64,000 nucleotides of DNA from Thalassobius sp965218685 (GCF_965218685.1 NZ_OZ244657.1:2170001-2234000), one strand, 5' to 3'. Counted from the first letter of the stretch, positions 7,198 to 17,062 are shown. Notes: a model not told the origin generated them from the letters alone. Numbers and translations are program-made.

Positions 7198-8673
7198 ATG
7201 GAATTCGGATTTACCACTGCGGCATATGTTGTTGCCGCTGTTCTCTTCATCCTGTCGCTGGGCGGTCTGTCGGGCCAGGAAAGCGCCAAGCGCGCTGTAT
7301 GGTATGGCATCGTCGGCATGGCGCTGGCCGTTGCCGCAACCCTGATCGGCCCCGGTTCGGGCCTGTGGCTGCTGTCGATCGTCCTGATCGCGGCGGGCGG
7401 CTCGATCGGTTACTTCGTCGCGCAACGCGTGCAGATGACCGAGATGCCTCAGCTGGTCGCAGCCATGCACAGCCTGGTTGGCCTGGCGGCTGTCTTTGTG
7501 GGCTTCAACGCTCATTTCGAGATGGTCAACGTCGCCTCGGTTCTGGCAAATGCACCCACCAGCTTGAACGCCGAGGGCGTGCAGGCCTGGTTCCACGACC
7601 AGCACATGGGCTCGTTCGCCGAGCTGATAGCGCATAAAACCTCGGTCGAGCTGAACATCCTGAAAGTCGAGCTGGCGCTGGGCATCTGGATCGGTGCCGT
7701 GACCTTTACCGGTTCGATCATCGCCTATGGCAAGCTGGCGGGCAAAGTGACTTCGGCTGCGCAAAAGCTGCCCGGTGGCCACGCGCTGAACGCTGGTGCG
7801 GCCATCATCTCGGTAGTCTGCCTGATCTGGTACTTCAGCTCGGCCAGCTTCCTGCCTTTGGCGATCCTGACCCTGATGGCGCTTTTCATCGGTTATCACC
7901 TGATCATGGGTATCGGTGGCGCGGACATGCCTGTGGTTGTCTCGATGCTGAACTCGTATTCGGGTTGGGCCGCGGCTGCCATTGGTTTCAGCCTTGGCAA
8001 CGATCTGCTGATCGTGGTCGGTGCGCTGGTTGGTTCCTCGGGTGCGATCCTGTCCTACATCATGTGTAAGGCGATGAACCGCTCGTTCATCAGCGTGATC
8101 CTTGGCGGCTTTGGTGGCACCACCGGTCCCGCCATGGAAGTTGAAGGTGAGCAGGTTGCGATCGACAGCGACGGTGTTGCCACCGCGCTGGAAGAGGCCG
8201 ACAACATCATCATCATCCCCGGTTACGGCATGGCCGTTGCTCAGGCTCAGCAGTCGGTTTCCGAACTGACCAAGCGTCTGCGCGCGAAGGGCAAGAACGT
8301 GCGTTTCGCCATTCACCCCGTTGCGGGGCGTCTGCCGGGTCACATGAACGTGCTGCTGGCCGAAGCCAAGGTGCCTTATGACATCGTGATGGAGATGGAC
8401 GAGATCAACGAGGACTTCCCCGATACGGACGTCGCCATTGTGATCGGTTCGAACGACATCGTGAACCCTGCGGCGCAGGAAGATCCCAACAGCCCCATCG
8501 CCGGCATGCCGGTTCTGGAATGCTGGAAGGCCAAGCAGGTCTTCGTGTCCAAACGTGGTCAGGGTACGGGCTACTCGGGTATCGAGAACCCGCTGTTCTA
8601 TAAGGAAAACACCCGCATGTTCTATGGCGACGCGAAAAAGTCGCTGGACGATCTGCTGACCAAGATCAGCTGA
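7198..8673 (+). CDS. pntB: NAD(P)(+) transhydrogenase subunit beta
   Basis: 491 aa. About nine transmembrane segments fill residues 1-290. The NADP(H)-binding domain III then starts near ALEEADNIIIIPGYGMAVAQAQ and ends with the nucleotide-binding GSNDIVNPAAQEDPNSPIAG. It forms the proton channel with the PntA helices and makes NADPH from NADH at the expense of proton motive force. The start follows an AAGGAGTAGGG site 13 bases after pntA, so the two are one operon, closed by the terminator at 8696-8723. Confidence 0.97.
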   Translation: MEFGFTTAAYVVAAVLFILSLGGLSGQESAKRAVWYGIVGMALAVAATLIGPGSGLWLLSIVLIAAGGSIGYFVAQRVQMTEMPQLVAAMHSLVGLAAVFVGFNAHFEMVNVASVLANAPTSLNAEGVQAWFHDQHMGSFAELIAHKTSVELNILKVELALGIWIGAVTFTGSIIAYGKLAGKVTSAAQKLPGGHALNAGAAIISVVCLIWYFSSASFLPLAILTLMALFIGYHLIMGIGGADMPVVVSMLNSYSGWAAAAIGFSLGNDLLIVVGALVGSSGAILSYIMCKAMNRSFISVILGGFGGTTGPAMEVEGEQVAIDSDGVATALEEADNIIIIPGYGMAVAQAQQSVSELTKRLRAKGKNVRFAIHPVAGRLPGHMNVLLAEAKVPYDIVMEMDEINEDFPDTDVAIVIGSNDIVNPAAQEDPNSPIAGMPVLECWKAKQVFVSKRGQGTGYSGIENPLFYKENTRMFYGDAKKSLDDLLTKIS

Positions 8674-8695
8674 TAGGAACATCGCAAAGTGATCG

Positions 8696-8723
8696 AAAAG
8701 GGCGCCTTCGGGCGCCCTTTTTT
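8696..8723 (+). terminator. Intrinsic terminator of pntAB
   Basis: A perfect 7-bp stem GGGCGCC / GGCGCCC (8700-8706 with 8711-8717) closes on a TTCG tetraloop and is followed by six Ts, 23 bases after the pntB stop codon. The AAAA run before the stem also pairs with the T-tract. Confidence 0.92.
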
Positions 8724-8843
8724 GTTGCTTGTGCGTAGGTGAAAGGCGCCTTGGTATGCAGTTGTATTCCCTTAACCGCATGAAACAAAAGAATTATTTA
8801 CTTTTGGGCTGCGATGCGTAATGTGGCCTCAAAGGAGACCCCA

Positions 8844-10124
8844 GTGCAATCCATCCCTGATCATGACCTGCGTTACACCTTGGCGAACGAACTGCATGCG
8901 CGTCCGTTCCCCTCGCTTGAGGCGCCCTGCACGGCGGCCTATTTGGCCATCAAGATGCCCAATGACGCCGCCAGCCGGGACCGCTCGTTGGATTTGGCCC
9001 ATCTGCATGACCTGCTGGATCGCTATGGGGCGCCGCACCCTCAGCCCGGGGCCACGCATTACTTTGGCAACATCGGCCGTCACCTGCTGAAATGGGAACA
9101 GCACACAGAATTCGTGACCTACACGGCTTTCACCGATACGCTGAGCGACCGTCCCTTTGACCCGGTCGACTTCGAGGTATTCCCAGCCGATTGGCTGACC
9201 AAGGCGCCGGGGGTTCGGGTGACCTCGGCCTTGTTGCGGGTCGAATTGTGGGATCCCGAGCGGGACATGATGGCACGCCTGCACGACTGGTTCGTTCCCG
9301 AAAGCCTGGCCGCGACGCGGGTGCTGGACGATGCTGCCGTGATCGCCGGGGATTTCCGCATCGACACGGCCGGGCACCTGCGCTTTGCCGTATTTGCCGC
9401 GCCGGAATCCGGTTCGCGCCGCATTGGCCGCCTGGTCCAGCGTCTGTGCGAAATCGAGACATACAAAAGCCTGTCGATGCTGGGTTTCGCGCGGGCCAAG
9501 GAAATCTCGGCCCGGATGACCGATCTGGATACCAAGCTGACCGGGATGATGGATCAGATGACTTCGGACGAATGCGCCCCCGAGGATACGCTGAGCGGGC
9601 TTTTGACGGCCTCGGCTGAATTGGAGCGCATGGTCGCGCGCAATTCCTTCCGGTTCGGGGCCACGGCGGCCTATGAGGCGATCGTTCATGACCGCATTCA
9701 TGTGCTGCGCGAGCAGCGCTTTAACGGGCGTCAGACCTTCAACGAGTTCATGATGCGCCGCTATGACCCGGCCATGCGTACTGTGAAGTCCACGCAAACT
9801 CGTCTGGCCGCCATGGCCGACCGGGCGATCCGCGCCGGCGAGCTGCTGCGGACGCGGGTGGACGTGGAACGTTCGGCACAAAACCAGAAACTTCTGGAAA
9901 GCATGGACCGCCGCGCCGATCTGCAATTGCGTCTGCAAAAGACGGTCGAGGGGCTGTCCGTGGTAGCGATCAGTTATTACGCGGTCTCGCTGGCGTCCTA
10001 CCTGGCGTATCCGTTGACAGGGGCGCTTGGACTTAGCAAAGGCGAGCTGACAGCGGCGCTTACTCTGCCGGTTGTAGGGGTGGTGTGGTGGATGCTGCGC
10101 CGGATCCAGAAGAAGATGCACTAA
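8844..10124 (+). CDS. DUF3422 family membrane-anchored protein
   Basis: 426 aa from the GTG at 8844, chosen for its AAAGGAGA site six bases upstream. An in-frame ATG at 8814 without a ribosome site would add ten residues. The N-terminal ANELHARPFPSL is the hallmark of DUF3422, and the central region is helical and charged. Two hydrophobic segments near the C-terminus (about 381-402 and 408-426) suggest tail anchoring in the inner membrane with a cytoplasmic bulk. The function of the family is not known to me. It is preceded by the pntAB terminator, so it has its own promoter. Its 3' end overlaps the convergent transporter gene by 65 bases. Confidence 0.85.
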   Translation: MQSIPDHDLRYTLANELHARPFPSLEAPCTAAYLAIKMPNDAASRDRSLDLAHLHDLLDRYGAPHPQPGATHYFGNIGRHLLKWEQHTEFVTYTAFTDTLSDRPFDPVDFEVFPADWLTKAPGVRVTSALLRVELWDPERDMMARLHDWFVPESLAATRVLDDAAVIAGDFRIDTAGHLRFAVFAAPESGSRRIGRLVQRLCEIETYKSLSMLGFARAKEISARMTDLDTKLTGMMDQMTSDECAPEDTLSGLLTASAELERMVARNSFRFGATAAYEAIVHDRIHVLREQRFNGRQTFNEFMMRRYDPAMRTVKSTQTRLAAMADRAIRAGELLRTRVDVERSAQNQKLLESMDRRADLQLRLQKTVEGLSVVAISYYAVSLASYLAYPLTGALGLSKGELTAALTLPVVGVVWWMLRRIQKKMH

Positions 10125-11118
10125 GCGCGCGACCAGCCAGCCAGCCGCCAGCGGCAATGCTGGCCAGGGTCAGGATCGCGGCGACCGACAGGGTTGGAAC
10201 GCCGGACAGACCCGCGCCCACGGTGCAGCCTCCGGCCAATACTCCGCCCACCCCCATCAGTGCGGCGCCAGCCATATAGCGGCCGGTCTGACGCGGGCTT
10301 TCGAAGCTTTGCCACTGGAACTGACCACGCAGAACCGAAGCGATCAACGCTCCTGCGATCACACCGGCAAACAGGCCGACGCCGAAATTGGCCGAGATCG
10401 AGGTGCTGGCGATCGACCAGAACAACGTGTCAGCAGCAGGCGCGGTAAAGCTGAGGGCCTCCATCGCGATAGGGTCGAAATCGTCATACAGAATAAAACC
10501 CGTGCCGACCCAAGCCAGCGGGACCAGCGCGCCGATGGCGGCGGCGCCAACCAGGGGGCCCAGCCGGTTACCCGAGCGCAGGGCAAACAGCAGCGCCAGT
10601 GCGGCGATCAGACCGGCCCACACCAGTGCATCACCGGGCAGGGCTGCCCCAACAGGAACCGTGATCTCTGACAGAGAGGTACGTATCGGTGCCAGCGCGC
10701 CCTTCATCGTCGCATGAGCGACCACTGCAAAGACCACCAGAACCAGCGCAGCCCGCAGGTTGCCCGAGCCTGTCAACACCGACAGACGCGAGACGCAGCC
10801 TCGGGTCAGGACCATGCCAATTCCGAAAAGCAGACCTCCGGTGATGATGGCCAGAACAGGCAGGTCAGCGGCCATGAAGCGGTGCTCGGCGAAGGAAATC
10901 AGCTGGGCAGCGACAGCGCCTTGCGTGCCCAGAACGGCCACGGCCAACGCGGTTAGCCAGATACCCGCCGCTTGTTTGCGGTCAGTCCTCACGATGGCGC
11001 GGCGAAAGCAGAACCGGGTGATTTGTGCCAGCACACCAAAGGCCAGCCCAATAGCCAGGGCAAAGAAAACGGCTGCCTGGGGGGCGGTAAGCTCTTCAAA
11101 GCCGAAGGTTTCAAACAT
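10060..11118 (-). CDS. YeeE/YedE (TsuA-type) sulfur-compound transporter
   Basis: 352 aa polytopic membrane protein with about nine or ten hydrophobic segments. Characteristic cysteines are C37 (RFCFRR), C108 in TRGCVSRL and C298 in GGCTVGAGLSG. In the YeeE/TsuA family such cysteines pass thiosulfate through the membrane; that this one imports thiosulfate or another sulfur compound is inferred from these motifs. The C-terminal tail (Ser/Ala/Pro-rich, about 20 residues) is encoded in the stretch overlapping the convergent DUF3422 gene, so it may be non-essential. The start has a GAGGA site. It is transcribed alone. Confidence 0.85.
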   Translation of the reverse strand: MFETFGFEELTAPQAAVFFALAIGLAFGVLAQITRFCFRRAIVRTDRKQAAGIWLTALAVAVLGTQGAVAAQLISFAEHRFMAADLPVLAIITGGLLFGIGMVLTRGCVSRLSVLTGSGNLRAALVLVVFAVVAHATMKGALAPIRTSLSEITVPVGAALPGDALVWAGLIAALALLFALRSGNRLGPLVGAAAIGALVPLAWVGTGFILYDDFDPIAMEALSFTAPAADTLFWSIASTSISANFGVGLFAGVIAGALIASVLRGQFQWQSFESPRQTGRYMAGAALMGVGGVLAGGCTVGAGLSGVPTLSVAAILTLASIAAGGWLAGRALSASSSGSGAASTTPPLQPAE

Positions 11119-11334
11119 GATCTGTCCTCAGCGGGAATTGGAATTTTTTCCCAAATGAGGCGGAATCGTTTTTGGATCAAGTCTGTATTAATGGGTGCGC
11201 CTTGACATGGGTGGGAAAATTTTCTGAAAAATCAGCAATCGCGAAACGAATCTATTTATGTGAATGGATAAAGGCGACATTGGCCCAAGCCGCAAAGGGC
11301 CCCCCGCATTCTGATCCTTTTTTGCGGTTTTGCC

Positions 11335-12240
11335 TTATCTGCGGCGAATACGCGGGTCCAAAGCGTCTCGCAGCCCGTCGCCTATGTAGTTGACGCTTAG
11401 AACCGTAAGGGAAATCGCCAGACCGGGCAGAATCACGCGTTCGGGGTATTGGTCCATCCGCGGCACCGCATCAGCCAGCATCTTGCCCCAGGTCGGATAG
11501 TCAGGGGGAAAGCCAACGCCCAGAAACGACAGCGCGCTTTCAGTGATGATAGCCGTGGCCAGCCCCAGCGTCGCCGACACCATGATCGGAGAGATCACGT
11601 TCGGCAGCAAATGGCGCCGGATAATCGCGCCAGGCGTGGTGCCGATCGAGTGGGCAGCAAGGATGAACTCTCGCTCCTTTAGCGCCAGCACCTCGGACCG
11701 GACGATGCGCGCGGTTTGCATCCAACTGGTCAGTCCGACCACGCCGACGATCAGGATGAACATGCCTTGCTCGGGGCCGAAGGTGCTGCGCAGCTGGTCT
11801 CGGAACAAGGTGACTGCAACCAGCAGCAGCGGCAGGATCGGCAGCGACAGCACCAGGTCGGTGAAGCGCATCAACAGCCCGTCCAAACGCCGGAAATAGC
11901 CCGCCAGAACGCCGATGACCGTGCCGATCAGCAAAGACAGGCTCATCGCGACCCAACCCACCGCCAAAGAGGTGCGCCCGCCTGCGATCATATTGGCCAG
12001 TGCGTCCCGGCCCAAATGATCGGTTCCCAGCGGGTGCGCCCACTGAACGGCGGCGGCGCTGTCCCAAATGGCGGTGTAGATCGGGCGCAGGTTCTTGTTT
12101 CGAATATCCAATTTTTGGGGATCCAGACCCCACAAAAGATCGCCCAGCAACACGCCCAAGGTAACAAACCCCAGAACGCCAACACCGATCAGCGCGCCTT
12201 TGTGACGCTTGAACTGGGTCCATGTGGCGCGCTCAGTCAT
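11335..12240 (-). CDS. Peptide/nickel-type ABC transporter permease (OppC/DppC-like)
   Basis: 301 aa inner-membrane permease of the OppC type: one N-terminal helix after QFKRHKGALIGVGVLGFV, a periplasmic loop containing HPLGTDHLGRD (the DppC signature), then five helices with the EAA loop REFILAAHSIGTTPGAIIRRHLLP split over residues near 200. The ATG at 12240 was chosen because it overlaps the upstream permease stop by 8 bases and has an AAGGAT site. It forms the transmembrane channel together with the adjacent OppB-type permease. Confidence 0.93.
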   Translation of the reverse strand: MTERATWTQFKRHKGALIGVGVLGFVTLGVLLGDLLWGLDPQKLDIRNKNLRPIYTAIWDSAAAVQWAHPLGTDHLGRDALANMIAGGRTSLAVGWVAMSLSLLIGTVIGVLAGYFRRLDGLLMRFTDLVLSLPILPLLLVAVTLFRDQLRSTFGPEQGMFILIVGVVGLTSWMQTARIVRSEVLALKEREFILAAHSIGTTPGAIIRRHLLPNVISPIMVSATLGLATAIITESALSFLGVGFPPDYPTWGKMLADAVPRMDQYPERVILPGLAISLTVLSVNYIGDGLRDALDPRIRRR

Positions 12241-13240
12241 AGCGGATCCTTGGGTCCAGCAGGCCATAAAGAACGTCCGCGATGATGTTGAAGGTCACGA
12301 TCAGCACCGCGATCATGAAGGTTAGCGTCTGAACAGAGGGCAGATCATTGGCCAGCAGAGCGTTCAGCAGTTGGTCACCGATCCCGTTAACCTTGAAAAC
12401 GATCTCGGTGATGATGGCACCTCCAAAGACGTTTGGCACTCCAAGCGCAATGGCCGTCACCACCGGGATCATCGAGTTGCGCAGCACGTGGATCATTACC
12501 ACGCGGGCCTCGGGCAGACCTTTGGCTCGGGCGGTGCGCACATAGTCCTGATGCAGGTTGTCCAGCATCGAGGCGCGCATGAAACGGCTGATCTGCGCCG
12601 TGGTCTGCAGCGCCAGAACCATTACCGGCATGATCATCTGGCGCAGCTGAAAGACAAAGCTGTCCCAATCGGAAACGCGATGGGTGGTGTCATAGACCGA
12701 AGGAAACCAGCCCAGCTGTACCGCGAAGATCATGATCAGCAGCGGGCCGGTGAAAAACGGCGGGATGGAAAAGCCAACCATTGTCACGAAAGTGCCGGCC
12801 TGATCGAAGACGGAATATTGCCGGTAGGCCGAGTAGATGCCGATCGGCAACGCGATCAGAATGCCAACGACATAGGACAGGCCGACCACCCACAGGGTCT
12901 GGGGCAGGCGCTCGGCCACGATATCCATCACCGGGGCACGGCTTTGCCACGACAGGATGCGTTGTTCGCCCTCGGCCAGAGAGGTGCCGAACCAGTTGTC
13001 GATCAGAACCTGCGGCTCGATCCAGAAAAACTGTGTTAGCCACTTGAAAAACCGCACATGCGCCGGTTGACCCAGCCCCAGCGCCTCGCGCATGCGCTCT
13101 TTGACGTCGGGTGGCACGGTCAGCGGCACTTGCGCCATCGGATCCCCCGGCGCCAGTTCCAGCAGCAGGAAAATCACCAGGCTGATGAACAGCAACGTCG
13201 GCACGGCCAGAACCAGGCGACGTATTGTGAAAGTCAGCAT
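12233..13240 (-). CDS. Peptide/nickel-type ABC transporter permease (OppB/DppB-like)
   Basis: 335 aa with six predicted helices. The N-terminus FTIRRLVLAVPTLLFISLVIF and the LELAPGDPMAQ segment are typical of OppB/DppB. The EAA loop DYVRTARAKGLPEARVVMIHVLRNSMIP lies near residues 225-255. It pairs with the downstream OppC-like permease, whose start codon it overlaps. The gene is 48 bases after the binding-protein gene, in one transcript. The ATPase for this pore is encoded divergently at 15242-17062. Confidence 0.93.
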   Translation of the reverse strand: MLTFTIRRLVLAVPTLLFISLVIFLLLELAPGDPMAQVPLTVPPDVKERMREALGLGQPAHVRFFKWLTQFFWIEPQVLIDNWFGTSLAEGEQRILSWQSRAPVMDIVAERLPQTLWVVGLSYVVGILIALPIGIYSAYRQYSVFDQAGTFVTMVGFSIPPFFTGPLLIMIFAVQLGWFPSVYDTTHRVSDWDSFVFQLRQMIMPVMVLALQTTAQISRFMRASMLDNLHQDYVRTARAKGLPEARVVMIHVLRNSMIPVVTAIALGVPNVFGGAIITEIVFKVNGIGDQLLNALLANDLPSVQTLTFMIAVLIVTFNIIADVLYGLLDPRIRYD

Positions 13241-13288
13241 GAACGGGCCTTTGCGGCTTGGGTTGCTGGGGCGAAAAGCGTCACCAAG

Positions 13289-14989
13289 TTACTTGATACG
13301 ATACCAGTCAGCGACATTCCACAGCTCGGAATCCCAAGTGTTCAGCACCACCCCGCCAAGAGAGTTTGCATGGCCAGACACGCGGCCCCGATCCACCAGC
13401 GGCACCACCACATGCCCGTCCTTGGTCAGCATGTCGTTCAGCTTTTTGGCAATTTCGCCGCGTTTGGACAGCTCGCCGGTTTTGGTCAGCTCGGTAACCA
13501 GCGCGTCATATTCAGGGTCGCAGAAACGGTTGACGTTCTCGCCCGCCCATTGCGTGTCGGGCCGCGGGGCCTTTTCGCAGGTATGTTCGGCCAGATAAGA
13601 CTCCGGATCTGTGCCGTGAAAGAGGTTGGCGTACATCTGCACGTCGGCATAGAACTTCAGATAGGTGTCGGGCGAGCCCGGATCCGAGCCGAAAAACACC
13701 GAGCCCGAAAGGTTGCGCAGCTCGGTTTCGACGCCAATTTCGCTCCACCATTGCTTGATAAGGGCTTGGAAATCCTGACGAACCCCGTTGGTCGAGGTTT
13801 GATAAAGCAGTTGCAGTCGCCGGCCGTCCTTGATGCGTACCCCGTCAGGGCCCGGCATCCAGCCGGCCTGTTCCAGCAGGGCTTTGGCGCCCTCGATGTC
13901 CTGGGTCAGGCATTCGGTGTTGTCCGAGGCATAGAGCGCGGGCGCAGGCACCAGGTTGCAGGTCGGGCGGCCCGTGGGCCCATAGCCGATCTCGACCAGA
14001 AGATCACGGTCAATGGCAATGGACAGCGCCTTGCGCACCCGCACGTCAGACAGGATCGGGTGAGGGTGTTTGGCGGTCGAGCGTTCGCCCTCGGGCAGAT
14101 CGGGGCTGGGGTCGGTCAGGTTCATTTCCAGCCGTTCAACCAGCGATCCGAATGCTGCGACCACCTTGCCCTTGCCACCCTTTTCCATATTCGAGATCAC
14201 ATCGGGCGCCAGTTGCAGGTTCCATGCATAGTCGAACTCGCCGGTTTCAAGCACCGCGCGACCGGCCTGAGTGGCATCCCCGCCGCCCTTGAGCGTGAGC
14301 GTGGCAAAGGCCGGCTTGGCCGGGTCGCGGAAATAGGGGTTCGCCGACATCGAGATCACGTCATTGGTGCGGAATTCATCCACCACGAAGGGGCCGGTAC
14401 CAATGGGGCCAAAGTTCTGGTCGGTGCATTCGGGCGCCTTGGCGCCCATGCAGTTTTCGAACTGGGCCTTCTGAATGATCGGAGATTGCCCCCCCATGAA
14501 AGGCAAATAGGGGTTGGGCTTGGGTTCGGCAAAATTCACCTTCACCGTCAGATCGTCAATCGTCTCGACGTTCTTGACGCCTTCGAACCGGGCCAGCTGG
14601 GCGCATCCCCCTTCGGGGTGCATGCAGTATTCGGCAGTGAATTTCACATCGGCCGAGGTGACCGGGCTGCCGTCGGACCATTTCAGCCCGTCTTTCAGCC
14701 TCCAAGTAATCGAGGTCAGATCGGCCGCGACACCACCATTTTCAACGGTCGGAATTTCAGCGGCCAAATAAGGAACCAAAGCGCCGTTTTGATCGAACCT
14801 GCCAAGAGGCTCGATCACCAGTGACGAGGATTCCACGTCCTTGGTACCGGCGGACAAATACGGATTAAGAATAGAGGGGGCCTGCCAGTAAATAATGTTC
14901 ACATGGCCATCCGATCCACGCTGCGCGAAGGTCGGTTGTGTCGAGGCGGCCAGTCCGACGGCACCCAAAATGAAAGAGGTCAGTTTCAT
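13289..14989 (-). CDS. Peptide ABC transporter substrate-binding protein
   Basis: 566 aa periplasmic binding protein of the SBP_bac_5 (DppA/OppA) family. A Sec signal (MKLTSFILGAVGLAASTQPTFAQ) is followed by HVNIIYWQAPSILNPYLSAGTKD. Typical blocks are TWRLKDGLKWSDGSPVTSADV and VRKALSIAIDRDLL. The ATG at 14989 has a GGAGAG site and starts the signal peptide; longer upstream extensions lack one. It is first in the minus-strand operon SBP-permease-permease. The nature of the peptide is unknown, but the M20 amidohydrolase in the partner transcript suggests an N-acyl or modified amino acid or dipeptide. Confidence 0.92.
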   Translation of the reverse strand: MKLTSFILGAVGLAASTQPTFAQRGSDGHVNIIYWQAPSILNPYLSAGTKDVESSSLVIEPLGRFDQNGALVPYLAAEIPTVENGGVAADLTSITWRLKDGLKWSDGSPVTSADVKFTAEYCMHPEGGCAQLARFEGVKNVETIDDLTVKVNFAEPKPNPYLPFMGGQSPIIQKAQFENCMGAKAPECTDQNFGPIGTGPFVVDEFRTNDVISMSANPYFRDPAKPAFATLTLKGGGDATQAGRAVLETGEFDYAWNLQLAPDVISNMEKGGKGKVVAAFGSLVERLEMNLTDPSPDLPEGERSTAKHPHPILSDVRVRKALSIAIDRDLLVEIGYGPTGRPTCNLVPAPALYASDNTECLTQDIEGAKALLEQAGWMPGPDGVRIKDGRRLQLLYQTSTNGVRQDFQALIKQWWSEIGVETELRNLSGSVFFGSDPGSPDTYLKFYADVQMYANLFHGTDPESYLAEHTCEKAPRPDTQWAGENVNRFCDPEYDALVTELTKTGELSKRGEIAKKLNDMLTKDGHVVVPLVDRGRVSGHANSLGGVVLNTWDSELWNVADWYRIK

Positions 14990-15062
14990 ATCGCTCTCCG
15001 GGTTGGATACGAATTGCAGACAGGCTGCAATGCATCTTACGGGTGATTCCCCGCGCGAGATA

Positions 15063-15076
15063 TGCATCAGGATGCA
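15063..15076. promoter_or_regulatory. Palindrome between the divergent halves of the peptide transporter
   Basis: TGCATC-AG-GATGCA is a perfect 14-bp inverted repeat in the 252-bp spacer between the binding-protein gene and the ATPase gene, where one regulator could act on both promoters. No regulator gene is adjacent. It could be a chance palindrome at this length. Confidence 0.35.
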
Positions 15077-15241
15077 CCAATAAGCCCCTATGTTTCCATG
15101 GTTTTTCTCGATACAAACTTAAGGGGTCGAGTCTGGCCTTTCAAATTAGACGTCCGGCGCATGTAATGGCCGGCGTTTGATCGGGGTCGAATACTCTTTT
15201 TAGTTTTGTGGTGGATTGTGCAAACAATCAGGGATAGTCAA

Positions 15242-17062
15242 ATGTCCGAACAAGCTCTTGCCTCGATTGAGGGGTTACGGGTCGAGTTCCAGACCAGTTT
15301 TGGCCCCGTTCCGGGGGTCAAGGACGTGTCGATTTCGATCCTGCCGGGGCAGACCGTTGCCATTGTCGGTGAAAGCGGTTCGGGCAAGTCCGTGACCAGC
15401 CTGGCATTGATGCGCCTGGTCGAATTCGGCGGCGGACAGATTACCGGCGGGCGGCTTCTGTTTGATCGTAAGGACATGGGGCAGGTCGATTTGGCCCAGG
15501 CTGATGACGCTCAGATGCGGCGCATTCGGGGCAACGAGATCGGGATGATCTTTCAGGAACCGATGACCGCGCTGAACCCTGTTTTTACCATCGGCAAACA
15601 ACTGACCGAAGGCCTGCGCCTGCATATGCGGATGGGTCGGTCTCAGGCCCGTGCCCGGGCGCTGGAGCTGTTGAAGCAGGTTCGAATCCCTGAACCCGAA
15701 CGCCGGATGGATCAGTACCCGCACGAGCTGTCGGGTGGAATGCGCCAGCGTGTCGTGATTGCCATGGCGTTGGCCTGCAAGCCGCGTCTGCTGATCGCGG
15801 ACGAGCCGACAACCGCATTGGACGTCACCATTCAGGCCGAAATTCTGGCTCTGATCGACCAGCTGCGGCGTGAAACAGGGACTGCGGTGATGTTTATCAC
15901 CCATGACATGTCCGTGGTTGCCCAGATCGCGGACAGGGTGGTTGTGATGCGCGACGGCGAGAAGCTGGAAGAAGGCTCTGTCGAGCAGATTTTCTCTGAC
16001 CCGCAACACGATTACACCCGCAGCCTGCTGGCCGCGGTTCCGCGTTTGGGCGACATGGCGGGCAGGTCTTTTCCGCGGCTCATGCCCGTTTTGGGTGGGG
16101 AAAGTCATGATGTTCAGCCAGTTACAGGGCAAAGCGAAACCTTGCTGGAGGTTCGTAACCTGACCACGCGGTTCCCGATCAAAGGGGGGCTGCTGCGCCG
16201 GACCGTCGCGCAGGTTCATGCGGTCGAGGACCTGTCTTTTTCATTGGCTAAGGGGCGGACACTGTCTTTGGTCGGCGAATCCGGTTGCGGTAAGTCCACG
16301 GCCGGACGCTCGATACTGCGGCTTGTGCAGCCACACTCGGGGCAGATCCATCTGGATGGCGTCGACATCATGGCGCTGGATCCCAAAGGATTGCGCAAAG
16401 CGCGACGGGACATGCAGATGGTGTTCCAGGATCCATTCGCCAGCCTGGATCCTCAGATGCGTCTGGGCGACCAGGTGGCCGAACCCCTGCGAAATTTCGG
16501 TGCACGCAAAGGGTCAGAGCTGACCGACCGCGTGGCCCATCTGTTTGACCGGGTGCAACTGCCGCGCAGTTTCATGCAGCGGTTCCCGCACGAGCTGTCG
16601 GGTGGGCAGCGGCAGCGCGTCGCCATTGCTCGTGCCCTGGCGCTGAACCCTAAGATGATTATCGCAGACGAGGCCGTTTCGGCGCTGGATGTCTCGGTGC
16701 AGGCGCAGGTTCTGAACCTTATGATGGAGCTGCAGGCCGATCTGGGCCTGTCTTTCCTGTTCATCAGTCACGACATGGCAGTGGTTGAAAGGATCAGCCA
16801 CGACGTCGGCGTTATGTATTTGGGACGGATTGTCGAAATGGGCCCGCGCCAAGCGGTGTTCGAGAACCCGCAGCATCCCTATACCCAAGCGCTGCTCCGC
16901 GCGGTGCCCGTCGCCGATCCCGCGCGGCGCCATGACATGCGCGATCTCAGCTTCAAACCTTTGCCGTCCCCCATCCATCCGCTGGACTATGTTCCGGCGC
17001 GCTCGGAATATACGCAAGTGGGGCCGGGGCACATGGTGCTGACCGGCGGGTCAAGCGGTTGA
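15242..17062 (+). CDS. Fused dipeptide ABC transporter ATP-binding protein (DppD-DppF type)
   Basis: 606 aa with two complete ABC domains in one chain. The first has Walker A GESGSGKS (43-50), signature LSGGMRQRV (about 164) and Walker B with DEPTTALD. The second has GESGCGKS (about 345), LSGGQRQRV and DEAVSALD. Each domain ends with the oligopeptide-type C-terminal region (HDYTRSLLAAVPRL; HPYTQALLRAVPVADP). It powers the permease pair encoded on the opposite strand. The ATG at 15242 follows CAGGGATAG; an upstream GTG at 15206 is less likely. The amidohydrolase gene follows by 87 bases. Confidence 0.94.
   Translation: MSEQALASIEGLRVEFQTSFGPVPGVKDVSISILPGQTVAIVGESGSGKSVTSLALMRLVEFGGGQITGGRLLFDRKDMGQVDLAQADDAQMRRIRGNEIGMIFQEPMTALNPVFTIGKQLTEGLRLHMRMGRSQARARALELLKQVRIPEPERRMDQYPHELSGGMRQRVVIAMALACKPRLLIADEPTTALDVTIQAEILALIDQLRRETGTAVMFITHDMSVVAQIADRVVVMRDGEKLEEGSVEQIFSDPQHDYTRSLLAAVPRLGDMAGRSFPRLMPVLGGESHDVQPVTGQSETLLEVRNLTTRFPIKGGLLRRTVAQVHAVEDLSFSLAKGRTLSLVGESGCGKSTAGRSILRLVQPHSGQIHLDGVDIMALDPKGLRKARRDMQMVFQDPFASLDPQMRLGDQVAEPLRNFGARKGSELTDRVAHLFDRVQLPRSFMQRFPHELSGGQRQRVAIARALALNPKMIIADEAVSALDVSVQAQVLNLMMELQADLGLSFLFISHDMAVVERISHDVGVMYLGRIVEMGPRQAVFENPQHPYTQALLRAVPVADPARRHDMRDLSFKPLPSPIHPLDYVPARSEYTQVGPGHMVLTGGSSG

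Noticed and set aside
5592..7319. A long open frame on the minus strand (575 codons) opposite pntA
   Set aside because: It is a mirror of the high-G+C coding frame of pntA, is rich in Arg/His/Gly, shows no domain, and pntA is certain.
13058..14824. A 588-codon plus-strand frame opposite the peptide-binding protein
   Set aside because: The minus strand encodes a complete SBP_bac_5 protein with signal peptide; the plus frame has no ribosome site or family motif.
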